A stretch of DNA of 64,000 nt, taken from positions 310,001 to 374,000 of the forward strand of contig NZ_NEFF01000002.1 in NCBI RefSeq assembly GCF_002252045.1, given 5' to 3'. The notes below the pieces were generated by a model. That model was not told where the DNA came from, did no database searches, and worked only from the letters and a program-made list of their open reading frames with translations. This DNA comes from Ignatzschineria sp. F8392. Lineage in GTDB: Bacteria; Pseudomonadota; Gammaproteobacteria; Cardiobacteriales; Wohlfahrtiimonadaceae. The position numbers and the translations under genes are program-made. This document shows, piece by piece, positions 18,648 to 27,314 of this stretch (its first letter is position 1; every line of letters begins with the position of its first letter).

Positions 18648-19130
18648 TTAATGATCATGACCATCGGCATGAACGTGACCATGTGCAAGCTCTTGCTCAG
18701 TTGCATCACGCAAGCCTACTACCTCAACTTCAAAGTTAAGATTTTTACCTGCTAATGGGTGATTTGCATCCAATTTGATTGTCTCATCAGATACAGCAAG
18801 AACTCTAAATGCTTGCATTTGACCATCGGGTGTTGTACCCGTTACTTGCCAGCCCACTTGAACTTCTTCATCTTCAGGGAATGCTGTACGGGGAACTTCA
18901 ATGATAAAATCATCGTTTGACTCGCCATAGCCTTCAGCTGGAGAAACAGTAAATGAGAGGGTTTGTCCTTCAGTTGCACCTTCAAGCGCTTTCTCAAATC
19001 CAGGGATCATCATTCCATGCCCTTGAATGAAATCCAAAGCCTCTTGACCTTTGTTTGTATCAAGGAGCGCACCTTGGTCATCGGTGAGGGTATAAATTAC
19101 GCTAACTACTTTATCTTTTGCTACTGTCAT
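18648..19130 (-). CDS. slyD: FKBP-type peptidyl-prolyl isomerase SlyD
   Basis: A 160-aa FKBP. The FKBP fold is interrupted by the insert-in-flap chaperone domain (about residues 70-125), and the C-terminus is His-rich (GHVHADGHDH). SlyD isomerises prolyl bonds, acts as a chaperone and delivers nickel to hydrogenases. The metal-binding tail is shorter than in E. coli SlyD (196 aa). It lies 30 bp upstream of minC on the same strand, so slyD-minC may be one transcript. A GGGA Shine-Dalgarno precedes the ATG. Confidence 0.93.
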   Translation of the reverse strand: MTVAKDKVVSVIYTLTDDQGALLDTNKGQEALDFIQGHGMMIPGFEKALEGATEGQTLSFTVSPAEGYGESNDDFIIEVPRTAFPEDEEVQVGWQVTGTTPDGQMQAFRVLAVSDETIKLDANHPLAGKNLNFEVEVVGLRDATEQELAHGHVHADGHDH

Positions 19131-19275
19131 TGAATGTTCCCTTTATCGATTTTACGAGTATAATTAGTCCGTACACTATACAGCAAAGCACGTAGTATAT
19201 AAACGATTAAATCCTTATCATTTGAGCGTCTAGACTACTTTCCACTTTTATTCCTAATTATTGTGACACTATATT

Positions 19276-19941
19276 ATGAACGCACAACAACAAAAAGAAG
19301 CTGTTGCAAAAGCAGCGCTACAATATATCCCTGAAGATCAAATCTTAGGTCTAGGCACCGGCTCCACTGTCGATTGCTTAATTGCCCTGCTTCCTACGCT
19401 TCCTTTTAAGATCAAAGGGGTTGCATCGAGCTCAGAACGAACCTCAAAACAGGTCGAAGCCCTCGGCATTCCAATTGTCGATCTTACAGATATCACACTT
19501 ATCGATACTTATATTGATGGCGCCGATGAGATCAACCACAACCTGGCCATGATCAAAGGAGGGGGCGGCGCTTTAACACGCGAAAAGATCGTCGCAGCTC
19601 ATGCTAATCGCTTTGTCTGTATTGCCGACCAATCAAAACTGGTGAAGACTTTGGGTCAATTCCCACTCCCGATCGAAGTGATCCCGATGGCGGCACATTA
19701 CGTGATGCGTAAAATGGAGCAGATGGGAGGGAGAGCTCAAATTAGAGAAGGATTTATCACCGATAACCATAATCTCATTGTTGATGTCTCCGGCCTTAAG
19801 ATCACAAGCCCTATTCAATTAGAGGCATCTATCAATCAGATCACCGGCGTAGTAACTAATGGTCTATTTGCAGCACGCGGTGCGGATATTCTTTTAATGG
19901 CAGATGAGGCGCTTAACATTCAGACCATTACTAAAAAATAG
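19276..19941 (+). CDS. rpiA: Ribose-5-phosphate isomerase A
   Basis: A 221-aa RpiA that interconverts ribose-5-phosphate and ribulose-5-phosphate. It shows GLGTGSTVDCLI, SSERTS, YIDGADEIN and KGGGGALTREKIVA, which bear the active-site Asp/Glu/Lys residues. The length is standard (219 in E. coli). The Shine-Dalgarno is weak. It is divergent from slyD. Downstream DNA (19942-20176) holds AAGTAGTAAT-like degenerate repeats and a base-paired element at 20041-20092. Confidence 0.96.
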   Translation: MNAQQQKEAVAKAALQYIPEDQILGLGTGSTVDCLIALLPTLPFKIKGVASSSERTSKQVEALGIPIVDLTDITLIDTYIDGADEINHNLAMIKGGGGALTREKIVAAHANRFVCIADQSKLVKTLGQFPLPIEVIPMAAHYVMRKMEQMGGRAQIREGFITDNHNLIVDVSGLKITSPIQLEASINQITGVVTNGLFAARGADILLMADEALNIQTITKK

Positions 19942-20040
19942 TAAGAAGTAGTGGCAAAAAGTAGCAGCAATAAGTAGTAATAAGCAGTAAAAAGACCATT
20001 ACAGAGAATGACTCGCGGTAGAGCAATAGAGTAAAATAGT

Positions 20041-20092
20041 GAGATCATTAAGATGGCCATGAGAAGCCCCATACAAAAGGGCTCTCGATCTC
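20041..20092 (+). other. Inverted-repeat element between rpiA and lptC
   Basis: Outer arms GAGATC (20041-20046) and GATCTC (20087-20092) enclose GAGAAGCCC (20061-20069) and GGGCTCTC (20079-20086). No T-run follows. It might be a leader structure of lptC or a weak terminator of rpiA. Confidence 0.35.
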
Positions 20093-20176
20093 ATCTGATC
20101 TAACCCCTGATACCAATAATTGATAGATCACATACCCCATAACCTTCCATTCCACCGACCTTTTTAAGGAGCCATT

Positions 20177-20803
20177 ATGACAACTGCAGAGATCTTTAAA
20201 CGTCTCCTCCAGCTCTTTATATTAGGCATCCTGCTCTATTTTGCTTGGGTCATCTATCAAGATAGTCGTAGCCAAGAGAAAGTGGAGTCAACAGATCCAC
20301 AACTTTCACTCAATGACTTTGAAGTCTTTCGTTATAACAGAGAGGGGGTTCTTGAATACCGCCTTATTGGAGAGACACTTGTACATTATGATAATGAGGA
20401 GGGAGGGTATTTAACAGATCCTTTCCTAAAGCATTATGACTTAAGCCATGATCAACATGAGACGCAAGAACTTAGCAATCTTGTTGAATGGACCGCCAAA
20501 AGTGATTTTGCCCGCTATACACAGGATAAGTCTCTTTTAACATTGATCAAAAATGTCAATCTCCATAAGCCGAACCGAGAAAAACCTCAAGATGATATGG
20601 TTATTACAACCGATCTTCTCTATATCCATGATGAGGGGGAGAAAGTAACGACCGATCTCTTTGTGGAACTTGAGATGCCAACACGACAACTCTCTGGATA
20701 CGGCTTGATCGGCTATCCTCATAAAGAACTATTTACACTCCATAGAGATGTAAAATCGACCTATATAACTGAATCTGATACAGGGCAACACGATGAAAAA
20801 TAA
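20177..20803 (+). CDS. lptC: LPS export protein LptC
   Basis: A 208-aa bitopic inner-membrane protein: one N-terminal helix (about residues 9-27) and a periplasmic beta-jellyroll (about 50-195). With LptB2FG it hands lipopolysaccharide from the inner membrane to LptA. The order lptC-lptA-lptB confirms the call; primary sequence is poorly conserved in this family. It starts 6 bp after AAGGAG and overlaps lptA by 11 bp. KdsC and KdsD genes, usually upstream, are absent. Rpo54 and hpf genes, usually downstream of lptB, are also absent. Confidence 0.88.
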   Translation: MTTAEIFKRLLQLFILGILLYFAWVIYQDSRSQEKVESTDPQLSLNDFEVFRYNREGVLEYRLIGETLVHYDNEEGGYLTDPFLKHYDLSHDQHETQELSNLVEWTAKSDFARYTQDKSLLTLIKNVNLHKPNREKPQDDMVITTDLLYIHDEGEKVTTDLFVELEMPTRQLSGYGLIGYPHKELFTLHRDVKSTYITESDTGQHDEK

Positions 20804-21338
20804 TCTCTTACCCTCCCTCTCTCCTCTTTTTAAACAGGGTATCTCTCTTCTTCTCCTCTCTCTCTGCTTCAGCGGTATCAGTAATATTGCATTAGCACTA
20901 CCCGAAGATCGTAAATTACCCCTCCATATCGATGCTGATTGGTCTGAATTTCAGAGTAATTCGCCAACCGAACCTACCGGTATCTATCGTGGAAATGTTG
21001 TTATGGTCCAGGGTAACCTCACGATCTATGCCGATGAAGCCCACTTCCTTCTCGAAGATGGTGAGTTGGAGTATATTATTGCTACCGGCAATCCCGTAAA
21101 GATTAAAGATCTTCCAAAGCCTGATGAACCCTGGGTTTTTGGCGAGGGGAAAACGCTTCGCTACTATCCTAAGCGCGCTATTTTAGAGCTAGAAACCAAT
21201 GCACAGGTAGAACAGAGCAATGATATCGCAACGGCCAATAAGATTATCTATGATCTCGATACGCGTACAATCAACGCTGAGCGAAGCCCTAAAGAGCGAG
21301 TCCACTTTACAATTCAGATGGATAATCGCGATAAATAG
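20793..21338 (+). CDS. lptA: LPS transport periplasmic protein LptA
   Basis: A 181-aa protein with a signal peptide (about residues 1-35, ending ALALPED) and an OstA-like beta-jellyroll. It contains the conserved stretch GIYRGNVVMVQGNLTIYAD and later GKTLRYYPKR. LptA forms the bridge that carries lipopolysaccharide across the periplasm from LptC to LptD. The start overlaps lptC, implying coupled translation. The signal peptide is longer than usual (35 against 27 residues); an internal start is not obvious. Confidence 0.92.
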   Translation: MKNNLLPSLSPLFKQGISLLLLSLCFSGISNIALALPEDRKLPLHIDADWSEFQSNSPTEPTGIYRGNVVMVQGNLTIYADEAHFLLEDGELEYIIATGNPVKIKDLPKPDEPWVFGEGKTLRYYPKRAILELETNAQVEQSNDIATANKIIYDLDTRTINAERSPKERVHFTIQMDNRDK

Positions 21339-21440
21339 TGGCCATATCGCTCTTCTCCCTATCACACTTAGATAGAGTAAGAGTGATAGAATCAAAATGA
21401 CTTATCAAGAATCTCATACCAGTAAAAGGTAAAGCAAACG

Positions 21441-22163
21441 ATGCTACTAACTGCACAAAATCTTATTAAGCGCTTTAAGAATCGTACTGTTGTTAATGGT
21501 GCCTCATTCCATATCGAACAGGGCGAAGTTGTAGGACTGTTAGGACCCAATGGTGCCGGAAAAACAACGAGCTTCTATATGACGGTTGGTCTAATTACTC
21601 CCGATGAAGGCGAGGTCTTTATCGATGATAATGAGATCACCCAAAGCCCAATGCATATCCGCGCCCAACTCGGCATCGGCTATCTTCCCCAAGAGGCATC
21701 GATTTTTAGAAAAATGAGTAGCCGCGATAATATTCTTGCGATCTGTCAAACCCGAAAAGATCTCTCCCCACAAGAGCAACAAGCCCTCACAGATGAGCTA
21801 TTAGAAGATTTCAAGATTACGCATATCGCCAACTCTTTGGGAATCTCGCTCTCAGGAGGAGAACGTCGCCGTGTTGAGATTGCCCGGAGTCTTGCTCTTA
21901 ATCCTAAATTCCTACTACTCGATGAACCTTTTGCCGGTGTTGATCCCCTTTCAGTATCAGATATTCAATCGATTATCTTACAGCTCTCTAAGCGCAATAT
22001 TGGTATCTTAATTACCGATCACAATATTCGTGAAACGCTCTCCATCTGTGAGCGCTCCTATATCTTAAGTGCCGGCACAGTCATTGCAGAGGGTGATACC
22101 GAATATCTCCTCAACCATGAGGATGTCCGCCGTGTCTATTTGGGAGAAAACTTCTCTTTATAA
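21441..22163 (+). CDS. lptB: LPS export ABC transporter ATPase LptB
   Basis: A 240-aa ABC ATPase: Walker [11 protein letters not shown]-loop near [10 protein letters not shown], signature LSGGERRR, Walker [14 protein letters not shown] and the switch His in [22 protein letters not shown] is the LptB hallmark. It powers LPS extraction with LptFG, which are not in the window. The length equals E. coli LptB (241). It is 102 bp after lptA and probably in the same transcript. Confidence 0.97.
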   Translation: MLLTAQNLIKRFKNRTVVNGASFHIEQGEVVGLLGPNGAGKTTSFYMTVGLITPDEGEVFIDDNEITQSPMHIRAQLGIGYLPQEASIFRKMSSRDNILAICQTRKDLSPQEQQALTDELLEDFKITHIANSLGISLSGGERRRVEIARSLALNPKFLLLDEPFAGVDPLSVSDIQSIILQLSKRNIGILITDHNIRETLSICERSYILSAGTVIAEGDTEYLLNHEDVRRVYLGENFSL

Positions 22164-22169
22164 ACAATT

Positions 22170-22200
22170 CTCTCAATCTCTCAATCTCTCAACTCTCCAA
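22170..22200. repeat. CTCTCAAT tandem repeat after lptB
   Basis: The 8-bp unit CTCTCAAT occurs at 22170-22177 and 22178-22185, with CTCTCAAC at 22186-22193 and a decayed fourth copy. Degenerate TTCAAAGA units (22269-22308) follow in the same 283-bp gap. Confidence 0.7.
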
Positions 22201-22446
22201 GAATCCTAATATTCTCTCTAGATGTGTACTCTCTAAAGATCTGTTAAAGAGTAGATGTCAAAAATGTATTTCAAAGAATGGGTTTCAAAGAAGAGACTTC
22301 AAAGAGTGGGAGGCAAAAGAGAGATTAAAACATGAAGAGAGTAAGGGATTCAGCGCTGGCGATCACATTTTGTTATCATGCTCTCTAACCGCCGTGAGGC
22401 ATACTTTAAATAGCTATTTTAAATAGTAGTGGATAGAGGAGATATC

Positions 22447-23859
22447 ATGAAACCGAGCTTCTTTTTTTATGATCTTGAGACCTTTGGCATTAGCCCTAAA
22501 GAGGATCGAATTGCCCAATTTGCCGGCATTAGAACAGATGAAGAGTTCAATATCATTGAAGAGCCGATCAATATCTACTGCCAACCACCGAAAGATTATA
22601 TTCCTGATCCTAATGCGATTCTTATTACCGGCATCACGCTCGAGGAAGCGCAAGAGAAAGGGATGCCTGAAGCGCAATTTGCAGCTCAAATTGAAGAGGC
22701 CTTCTCTAGACCTAATAGCTGTATTTTAGGATATAACAATATCCGCTTCGATGATGAGATGATTCGTTACCTCTTCTATCGTAACTTTATCGATCCCTAT
22801 GCCTATAGCTGGCAAAATGGGAATTCTCGCTGGGATCTACTCGATGTTGTCCGTGCAACTTATACTTTTCGCCCTGAAGGAATAGCGTGGCCACAAGATG
22901 AGATGGGAAATATTAGCTTCAAACTAGAGAATCTCTCTAAAGCCAACGATCTACTTCATGAGAAAGCACATGATGCGTTAAGTGATGTCTACGCCACAAT
23001 CGGTATGGCGAAGCTGATCAAAGAGAAGCAGCCTCGGCTCTTCTCCTACTACTTTAACCATCGACGCGCACGAGATCTGCAACAATTGATCGATCTTCGC
23101 TCGCTCAAACCATTACTACATATCTCCGGCATGTTTGGCTTAGAGCGCAATAATATCTCTATGATGGCGCCAATCCTCTTCAGCCCACAAAATCGTAATG
23201 AGCTTATCTCTATCGATCTTATGGGAGATGTTGAACCACTACTTCATCTCTCGGCGGAAGAGGTTCGAGAAAAGCTCTATACTCCTAGTGCGGAACTTCC
23301 TGAAGGCGAAGCACGGATACCTCTAAAGGGGATTCATCTCAATCGTTGCCCCATTTTAGCGCCCACCGCTCTACTCTCAACGCTTCCTAAAGAGACCCTC
23401 GATCAACAACGATGTCAGAAAAATCATCAACTTATTCTCAACAATCGAGAGCTGATCGAAACAAAATTGATGGAGATCTATCAAACCCCCCGTATCTTTG
23501 ATAATGACCCACATAGTGAGCCGGTCGAAACACTTCTATATCAAGGATTTTTTGAGCGAAAAGATCGGCACCAGATGGATCTTGTTCCTAAGATGAGTGG
23601 TGAAGAGCTGAAATATCATGAGTTCTATTTTGATGATCCACGTCTCGATCCTCTACTCTTTATCTACCGTGCTCGCAACTATTTTGAGACACTCTTTGAG
23701 GATGAACAAGATGAGTGGCAACGCTATATTCTTCTCAAAAAAGAGTATTACCGCAGTCGCTATCAACCGATCTATAAAACATTATTGGAAGAAGCGGAAA
23801 CAGATGAAGATCAAAATAAGATCGCTTTACTTCAATCGATTCAACACTACTACCAATAA
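22447..23859 (+). CDS. sbcB: Exodeoxyribonuclease I
   Basis: A 470-aa DEDD exonuclease. ExoI motif I is FFFYDLETFGI (residues about 5-15), motif II is GYNNIRFDDEM and motif III is HDALSDVYAT. A SH3-like and helical ExoI C-terminal domain follow. It degrades single-stranded DNA 3' to 5' in recombination and mismatch repair and binds the SSB C-terminal tail; ssb is at 47767. ATG 22447 is preceded by AGAGGAGA; an upstream in-frame GTG (22429) would add six residues and overlaps that Shine-Dalgarno. Confidence 0.95.
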   Translation: MKPSFFFYDLETFGISPKEDRIAQFAGIRTDEEFNIIEEPINIYCQPPKDYIPDPNAILITGITLEEAQEKGMPEAQFAAQIEEAFSRPNSCILGYNNIRFDDEMIRYLFYRNFIDPYAYSWQNGNSRWDLLDVVRATYTFRPEGIAWPQDEMGNISFKLENLSKANDLLHEKAHDALSDVYATIGMAKLIKEKQPRLFSYYFNHRRARDLQQLIDLRSLKPLLHISGMFGLERNNISMMAPILFSPQNRNELISIDLMGDVEPLLHLSAEEVREKLYTPSAELPEGEARIPLKGIHLNRCPILAPTALLSTLPKETLDQQRCQKNHQLILNNRELIETKLMEIYQTPRIFDNDPHSEPVETLLYQGFFERKDRHQMDLVPKMSGEELKYHEFYFDDPRLDPLLFIYRARNYFETLFEDEQDEWQRYILLKKEYYRSRYQPIYKTLLEEAETDEDQNKIALLQSIQHYYQ

Positions 23860-23910
23860 GTTACTCTATCGACCCACCTCTCTTAAATCTGATCATAAGC
23901 GATAAAATTG

Positions 23911-24780
23911 ATGCCCCCTCTTCTCGATCTCTCTATTGCCTCCTGCAATGTTCAAAATCTCTATGAACACTCCTCTCTGCAGAAGCTCTTCAATTTTATT
24001 ATTGCACTCGATGATCCTCTCAATCTTCCTGACATCATCGCCCTACAGGAGATAGGTGCAGAGACAGACGAGCAGAAGGATTACGCTCAAGCTATTATTG
24101 GCGAACGAATTTGTACAATCGTTAAAAATATGACTGGAGTGAACTACCGCTATTACGATCTTCCCCCTACCAATGAGAGTTCAGGCGGTGCACTTAATTT
24201 AAATATTCGCCCTGCATTTCTGATTAAAGATTCAATCACAGTCACAGAACTACATACATTGCCGCCGATGGCTTGCTTTTCCGGCGATGAGAGCCGCTTC
24301 TTTTCGGCGTCACGCTATCCGCTTGTTCTCACTATCGATTATCAAAAACAGCCTATTACCCTCATTAACTGCCACTTAAAATCACAAAATGCAAAGACCA
24401 ATCAGGATAAAAAGCGAGCACGAAAGCAGAGAAATGAACAAGCTCGCGCAATTTACAACTTCTATAATAAATTGTTACCTACCCACTATATTATTCTCTT
24501 AGGGGACTTTAACGATACACCCAATAGCCAAACGTTAGAGATCTTACAAGGAGGAGAGCTAATCTCAATCTGGAAAGATTATCCTGGTCGACTCTACACA
24601 ACAAAGCATCGAAATCGACCTGTTGTACTAGACTATATTTTAGTAGACAAACGCCTTTCATTTCACACGCCACAAGCACACCATATCAACACCCAACTAG
24701 AATATACCTTTCGTTATTCCGATCACGACCCTATCAGCGTCGAAATCACCCCTCTCTCAGAGGATCTAATAGTCAGATAG
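23911..24780 (+). CDS. Endonuclease/exonuclease/phosphatase (EEP) family hydrolase
   Basis: A 289-aa EEP-fold protein with the metal and catalytic motifs in order: SCNVQNLYE, IIALQEIG (metal-binding Glu), NCHLKSQN, LLGDFNDTP and SDHDPI. There is no signal peptide or membrane helix, so it should be cytosolic. Members cleave DNA, RNA, phospholipids or nucleotides and the substrate cannot be read from sequence. Start is ATG 23911 (a TTG lies directly before). It starts 51 bp after sbcB on the same strand, which hints at nucleic-acid processing, but this is inference. Confidence 0.75.
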   Translation: MPPLLDLSIASCNVQNLYEHSSLQKLFNFIIALDDPLNLPDIIALQEIGAETDEQKDYAQAIIGERICTIVKNMTGVNYRYYDLPPTNESSGGALNLNIRPAFLIKDSITVTELHTLPPMACFSGDESRFFSASRYPLVLTIDYQKQPITLINCHLKSQNAKTNQDKKRARKQRNEQARAIYNFYNKLLPTHYIILLGDFNDTPNSQTLEILQGGELISIWKDYPGRLYTTKHRNRPVVLDYILVDKRLSFHTPQAHHINTQLEYTFRYSDHDPISVEITPLSEDLIVR

Positions 24781-24860
24781 CCCCACCAATTAATGCTCGA
24801 AATGGCGTGTTGAGTTGAGACAAGCAACAATACTCTTTCAACAAACACCATCTTTAATAC

Positions 24861-24990
24861 ATCTTTTATATACTTTCATATACGTCCATATATGTTCATA
24901 TAAGCTCATGTAAAAGCTCATATGAACTCAATACAGGTTCAATATGAGGTCATTCAAGATAAATTCATGCTATATGAGTGCAATATGAGT
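24861..24990. repeat. Degenerate 10-bp tandem array upstream of comF
   Basis: Five consecutive 10-bp units (ATCTTTTATA, TACTTTCATA, TACGTCCATA, TATGTTCATA, TAAGCTCATG) fill 24861-24910. Decayed CATATGA and ATATGAGTGC copies continue to about 24990. The gap 24781-25077 contains no gene. Confidence 0.7.
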
Positions 24991-25077
24991 GCATTGTGAG
25001 ATATAGAGATTAAAAGAGCGATTAAAAGAGAGTTTAAAAGATCTAGCTCAAAGGAGATAGATAAGGAGAGTGTTACG

Positions 25078-25800
25078 ATGAAAAGAAGAAGGGTAATCGA
25101 TCATACTAAAAATCTTCTTAAGAGTCTTTTTCCCCCTTTCTGTACCCTCTGCCAACAAAAAATTGTGATCGAGGAGTATGAAAACCTCTGCCAGAAGTGT
25201 TGCCTCGATATTATTTTAGCGGATCGAAAGTGTATCTTTTGTGATACACCCGGTGCATTTTTGTGTCATTTATGCAAAAAAGAATCGCCAAAATTACAAA
25301 ATATCTTTGTCTGTTTCAATTATGAGAACTCTATCCGCAAAATTATTCAGCAATTTAAATACTCCCTACGCCCCTATTTAGCACGAACACTCAACCAGCT
25401 TATCTGGCAACGATCCCTCAATTTCTTTGCTCAATTACCCATCGATACAACAATTATTCCAATGCCGAGTGGCCGCTTACGTGTCGCTAAAAGAGGGTTT
25501 AACCCCGTTAGTGAAGTTGCTCGCCATCTCGCACAACGTAGTGAGCTCCCCTACTGTGATAACTACTTAAAAAAACGAGCTTTTTCAATTCCCCAGACAG
25601 ATCTAAAAAGAGCCGACCGCCTTACCAATCTTCAGAATCACTTTCTTAAAAACCATCAAATACTCCCACCCTCACAACAGAGATCACTTCTCATTATTGA
25701 TGATGTTGTTACAACGGGGCGCTCTTTTAAACAACTCCTTGAAAGTGTGGATAATCCTCATACAGAGGAGCTTTACGGCCTCTTTATTGCCCAATCTTAG
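25078..25800 (+). CDS. comF: ComF family phosphoribosyltransferase-like protein
   Basis: A 240-aa ComF/GntX protein. The N-terminal third carries Zn-finger-like cysteine pairs (CTLCQQK, CQKCC, CIFC, CHLC). The C-terminal PRT domain has the PRPP-binding motif LLIIDDVVTTGRS (about residues 204-216). ComF is needed for DNA uptake in naturally transformable bacteria, probably at the inner membrane with PriA and ComEC. No other competence gene is in the window. AAGGAGAG lies 9 bp before the ATG. It precedes the 6S RNA gene. In many relatives comF is near bioB, which is not seen here. Confidence 0.85.
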   Translation: MKRRRVIDHTKNLLKSLFPPFCTLCQQKIVIEEYENLCQKCCLDIILADRKCIFCDTPGAFLCHLCKKESPKLQNIFVCFNYENSIRKIIQQFKYSLRPYLARTLNQLIWQRSLNFFAQLPIDTTIIPMPSGRLRVAKRGFNPVSEVARHLAQRSELPYCDNYLKKRAFSIPQTDLKRADRLTNLQNHFLKNHQILPPSQQRSLLIIDDVVTTGRSFKQLLESVDNPHTEELYGLFIAQS

Positions 25801-25830
25801 GTTGATAATTAATGGTGATTATGTCAAACT

Positions 25831-26044
25831 GTCGTTGATGCGTTTCTGTTATGTACGAGCGTTTTTATCACCATACACCTCTTGATCCTAATTTTAATAC
25901 TTTGGATCGCCGATATTAGGGCTCGGTGTGCAAGCTGATTTAGTTCAGAAGCCTAAAGAACCCTGTTAGGTATCCACTTGAACGTACGCGTTCAAGAGTC
26001 TTGGTGATTTGCAACCGACTACTACGGAGGCGCATCCTTTTTTT
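25831..26044 (+). ncRNA. ssrS: 6S RNA
   Basis: About 205-214 nt between comF and the ompA-like gene. The closing stem pairs GATGCGTTTCTGT (25837-25849) with ACGGAGGCGCATC (26024-26036) over 13 bp including G-U pairs. The upper arm pairs TGGAT (25903-25907) with ATCCA and AGGG with CCCT. After GAAGCCTAAA comes, at nearly the same distance as in E. coli 6S (23 against 24 nt), the hairpin CTTGAAC/GTTCAAG on the 3' side of the central bubble. A 7-T run (26038-26044) ends it. 6S RNA mimics an open promoter and sequesters sigma-70 RNA polymerase. The 5' end is inferred. Confidence 0.75.
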
Positions 26045-26516
26045 GCCTTAAAAAAGTATCTCTCTAGCGAAGGTTATATAGCATCAATGCTTAAAATCAG
26101 AGCGTATCTATACCTTCCTCTATTAACACCTTATAAATAGAGCTATTGTAGCCGATAGATCGCCAATAATGGCGCTCAGTAAGCATTAGGGATGTTGCTT
26201 ATAGACTTGAATCAATAACTACTTAAAGTAGCGGTTAATAAGGCTATTTTGCTTCTCCACTCTTTTATCATTCATCCATATCATCATCTTTCTAGCTTGA
26301 AGCAGCTGAAAGCTCAATGAGATACCTTTGAATCTGATACCTCTGGATCTGATATCTTTTGGATCTACTCAATTCCCTAAACAATAAAAAAGCACCCTAT
26401 AAAATAGAGTGCTCTGAACATAAGCCTTTACAACCTAATAGATACTAATATTTCTAATAGTTAATACTACTCAAGGTAAAAGAGACTTAGTTACTCAACA
26501 ATAGAGAAACGTTCAA
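26045..26516. other. Intergenic region between 6S RNA and ompA-like gene
   Basis: No ORF is supported. A degenerate GATCTGATA repeat lies around 26330-26370 and the terminator of the minus-strand ompA-like gene is at 26386-26413. Nothing else was recognised. Confidence 0.6.
26386..26413 (-). terminator. Terminator of the ompA-like gene
   Basis: On the minus strand AGCAC pairs with GTGCT, with inner TAT/ATA pairing, and ends in TTTTTT. It lies about 100 bp after the stop codon. Confidence 0.75.
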
Positions 26517-27047
26517 TTAGTTAACGTTTACTTCTCTTACTGCTTCAATTTTAACATCTACACGACGGTTTTTCGCACGGCCTTCAGCTGTTGCGTTGTC
26601 AAATGTGTAGCTGATACCTTCACCCTTAGCAGTGATGATTGCTGGGTTAACACCTTTCTCAACTAAGTAGTTGCGTACTGCATCTGCACGACGCTGTGAA
26701 AGACCAAGGTTGTATTGCTCGCTACCGATTGCGTCAGTGTGACCTGTAAGAACGATTGATTTTACATCGTTTGCATTCTTAACAAGCTCTGCTGCTACTT
26801 TATCAAGTAACTCACGGCCTTGTGGACGAAGTTCTGCTTTATCAAAAGCAAAGAATGTATCTGCTGAGAAAGTTAAATCTTGCACAACAACACCACATCC
26901 AGGAACGCCATCTTTAACTAAGACACACTCGCCTTGACGATCTTTTACAAACTCACCTTGTCTATCGATTAACGAATCTGTCGCTGCTACAGCTGTAGAA
27001 GTCGCGAATAGACCTGCTAATGCAGCAATAGTTAATTGCTTTTTCAT
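26517..27047 (-). CDS. Small OmpA-like cell-wall-binding protein
   Basis: A 176-aa exported protein. ATG 27047 follows GGAG at 7 bp and opens a signal peptide (KKQLTIAALAGLFATSTAVA); the longer in-frame GTG start at 27059 is rejected. After a short linker with two DRQGE motifs and two cysteines (QGECVL and PGCG) comes an OmpA_C domain (about residues 60-168) with the peptidoglycan-binding pattern TGHTDAIGS, NLGLSQRRADAVRNYL and NRRVDV. There is no lipobox and no beta-barrel, so it resembles Neisseria RmpM-type periplasmic anchors. It is a separate transcription unit with a terminator at 26386. Confidence 0.85.
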   Translation of the reverse strand: MKKQLTIAALAGLFATSTAVAATDSLIDRQGEFVKDRQGECVLVKDGVPGCGVVVQDLTFSADTFFAFDKAELRPQGRELLDKVAAELVKNANDVKSIVLTGHTDAIGSEQYNLGLSQRRADAVRNYLVEKGVNPAIITAKGEGISYTFDNATAEGRAKNRRVDVKIEAVREVNVN

Positions 27048-27178
27048 ATAAGTCTCCACTTAATTACTAATTATAAAATAAATGTATTACAGACAGTTGT
27101 AACAAGTTACCTTCAGATAATACAAACTAACGGTTCAATCATATCTCATTTTTATTAGAATTGATACATATTTGCATC

Positions 27179-27203
27179 AAAAATCCAAATTTGTGGGATT
27201 TTT
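27179..27203 (-). terminator. Terminator after msbA
   Basis: AAAAATCC and GGATTTTT are perfect arms (27179-27186 and 27196-27203) around a 9-nt loop, with T-runs readable on both strands. It lies between msbA and the ompA-like gene. Confidence 0.7.
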
Positions 27204-27314
27204 AATACAAATATCTTTTTTGATACAACCCTCAATATCGCTAGAGCGATCGCGAAAGAGATAAATTTTATTTATAAACTTGATAAATTTATAAAATAAC
27301 AATTACTTTGTAGG

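Noticed and set aside
23908-23910. TTG as start of the EEP-family gene
   Set aside because: ATG follows immediately and is the more likely initiator.
25904-26037. A shorter 134-nt RNA closed by GGATCGCC and GGCGCATCC
   Set aside because: That pairing exists, but the longer 13-bp stem with 25837-25849 plus the upper-arm pairing fits 6S RNA better; it may be an alternative fold.
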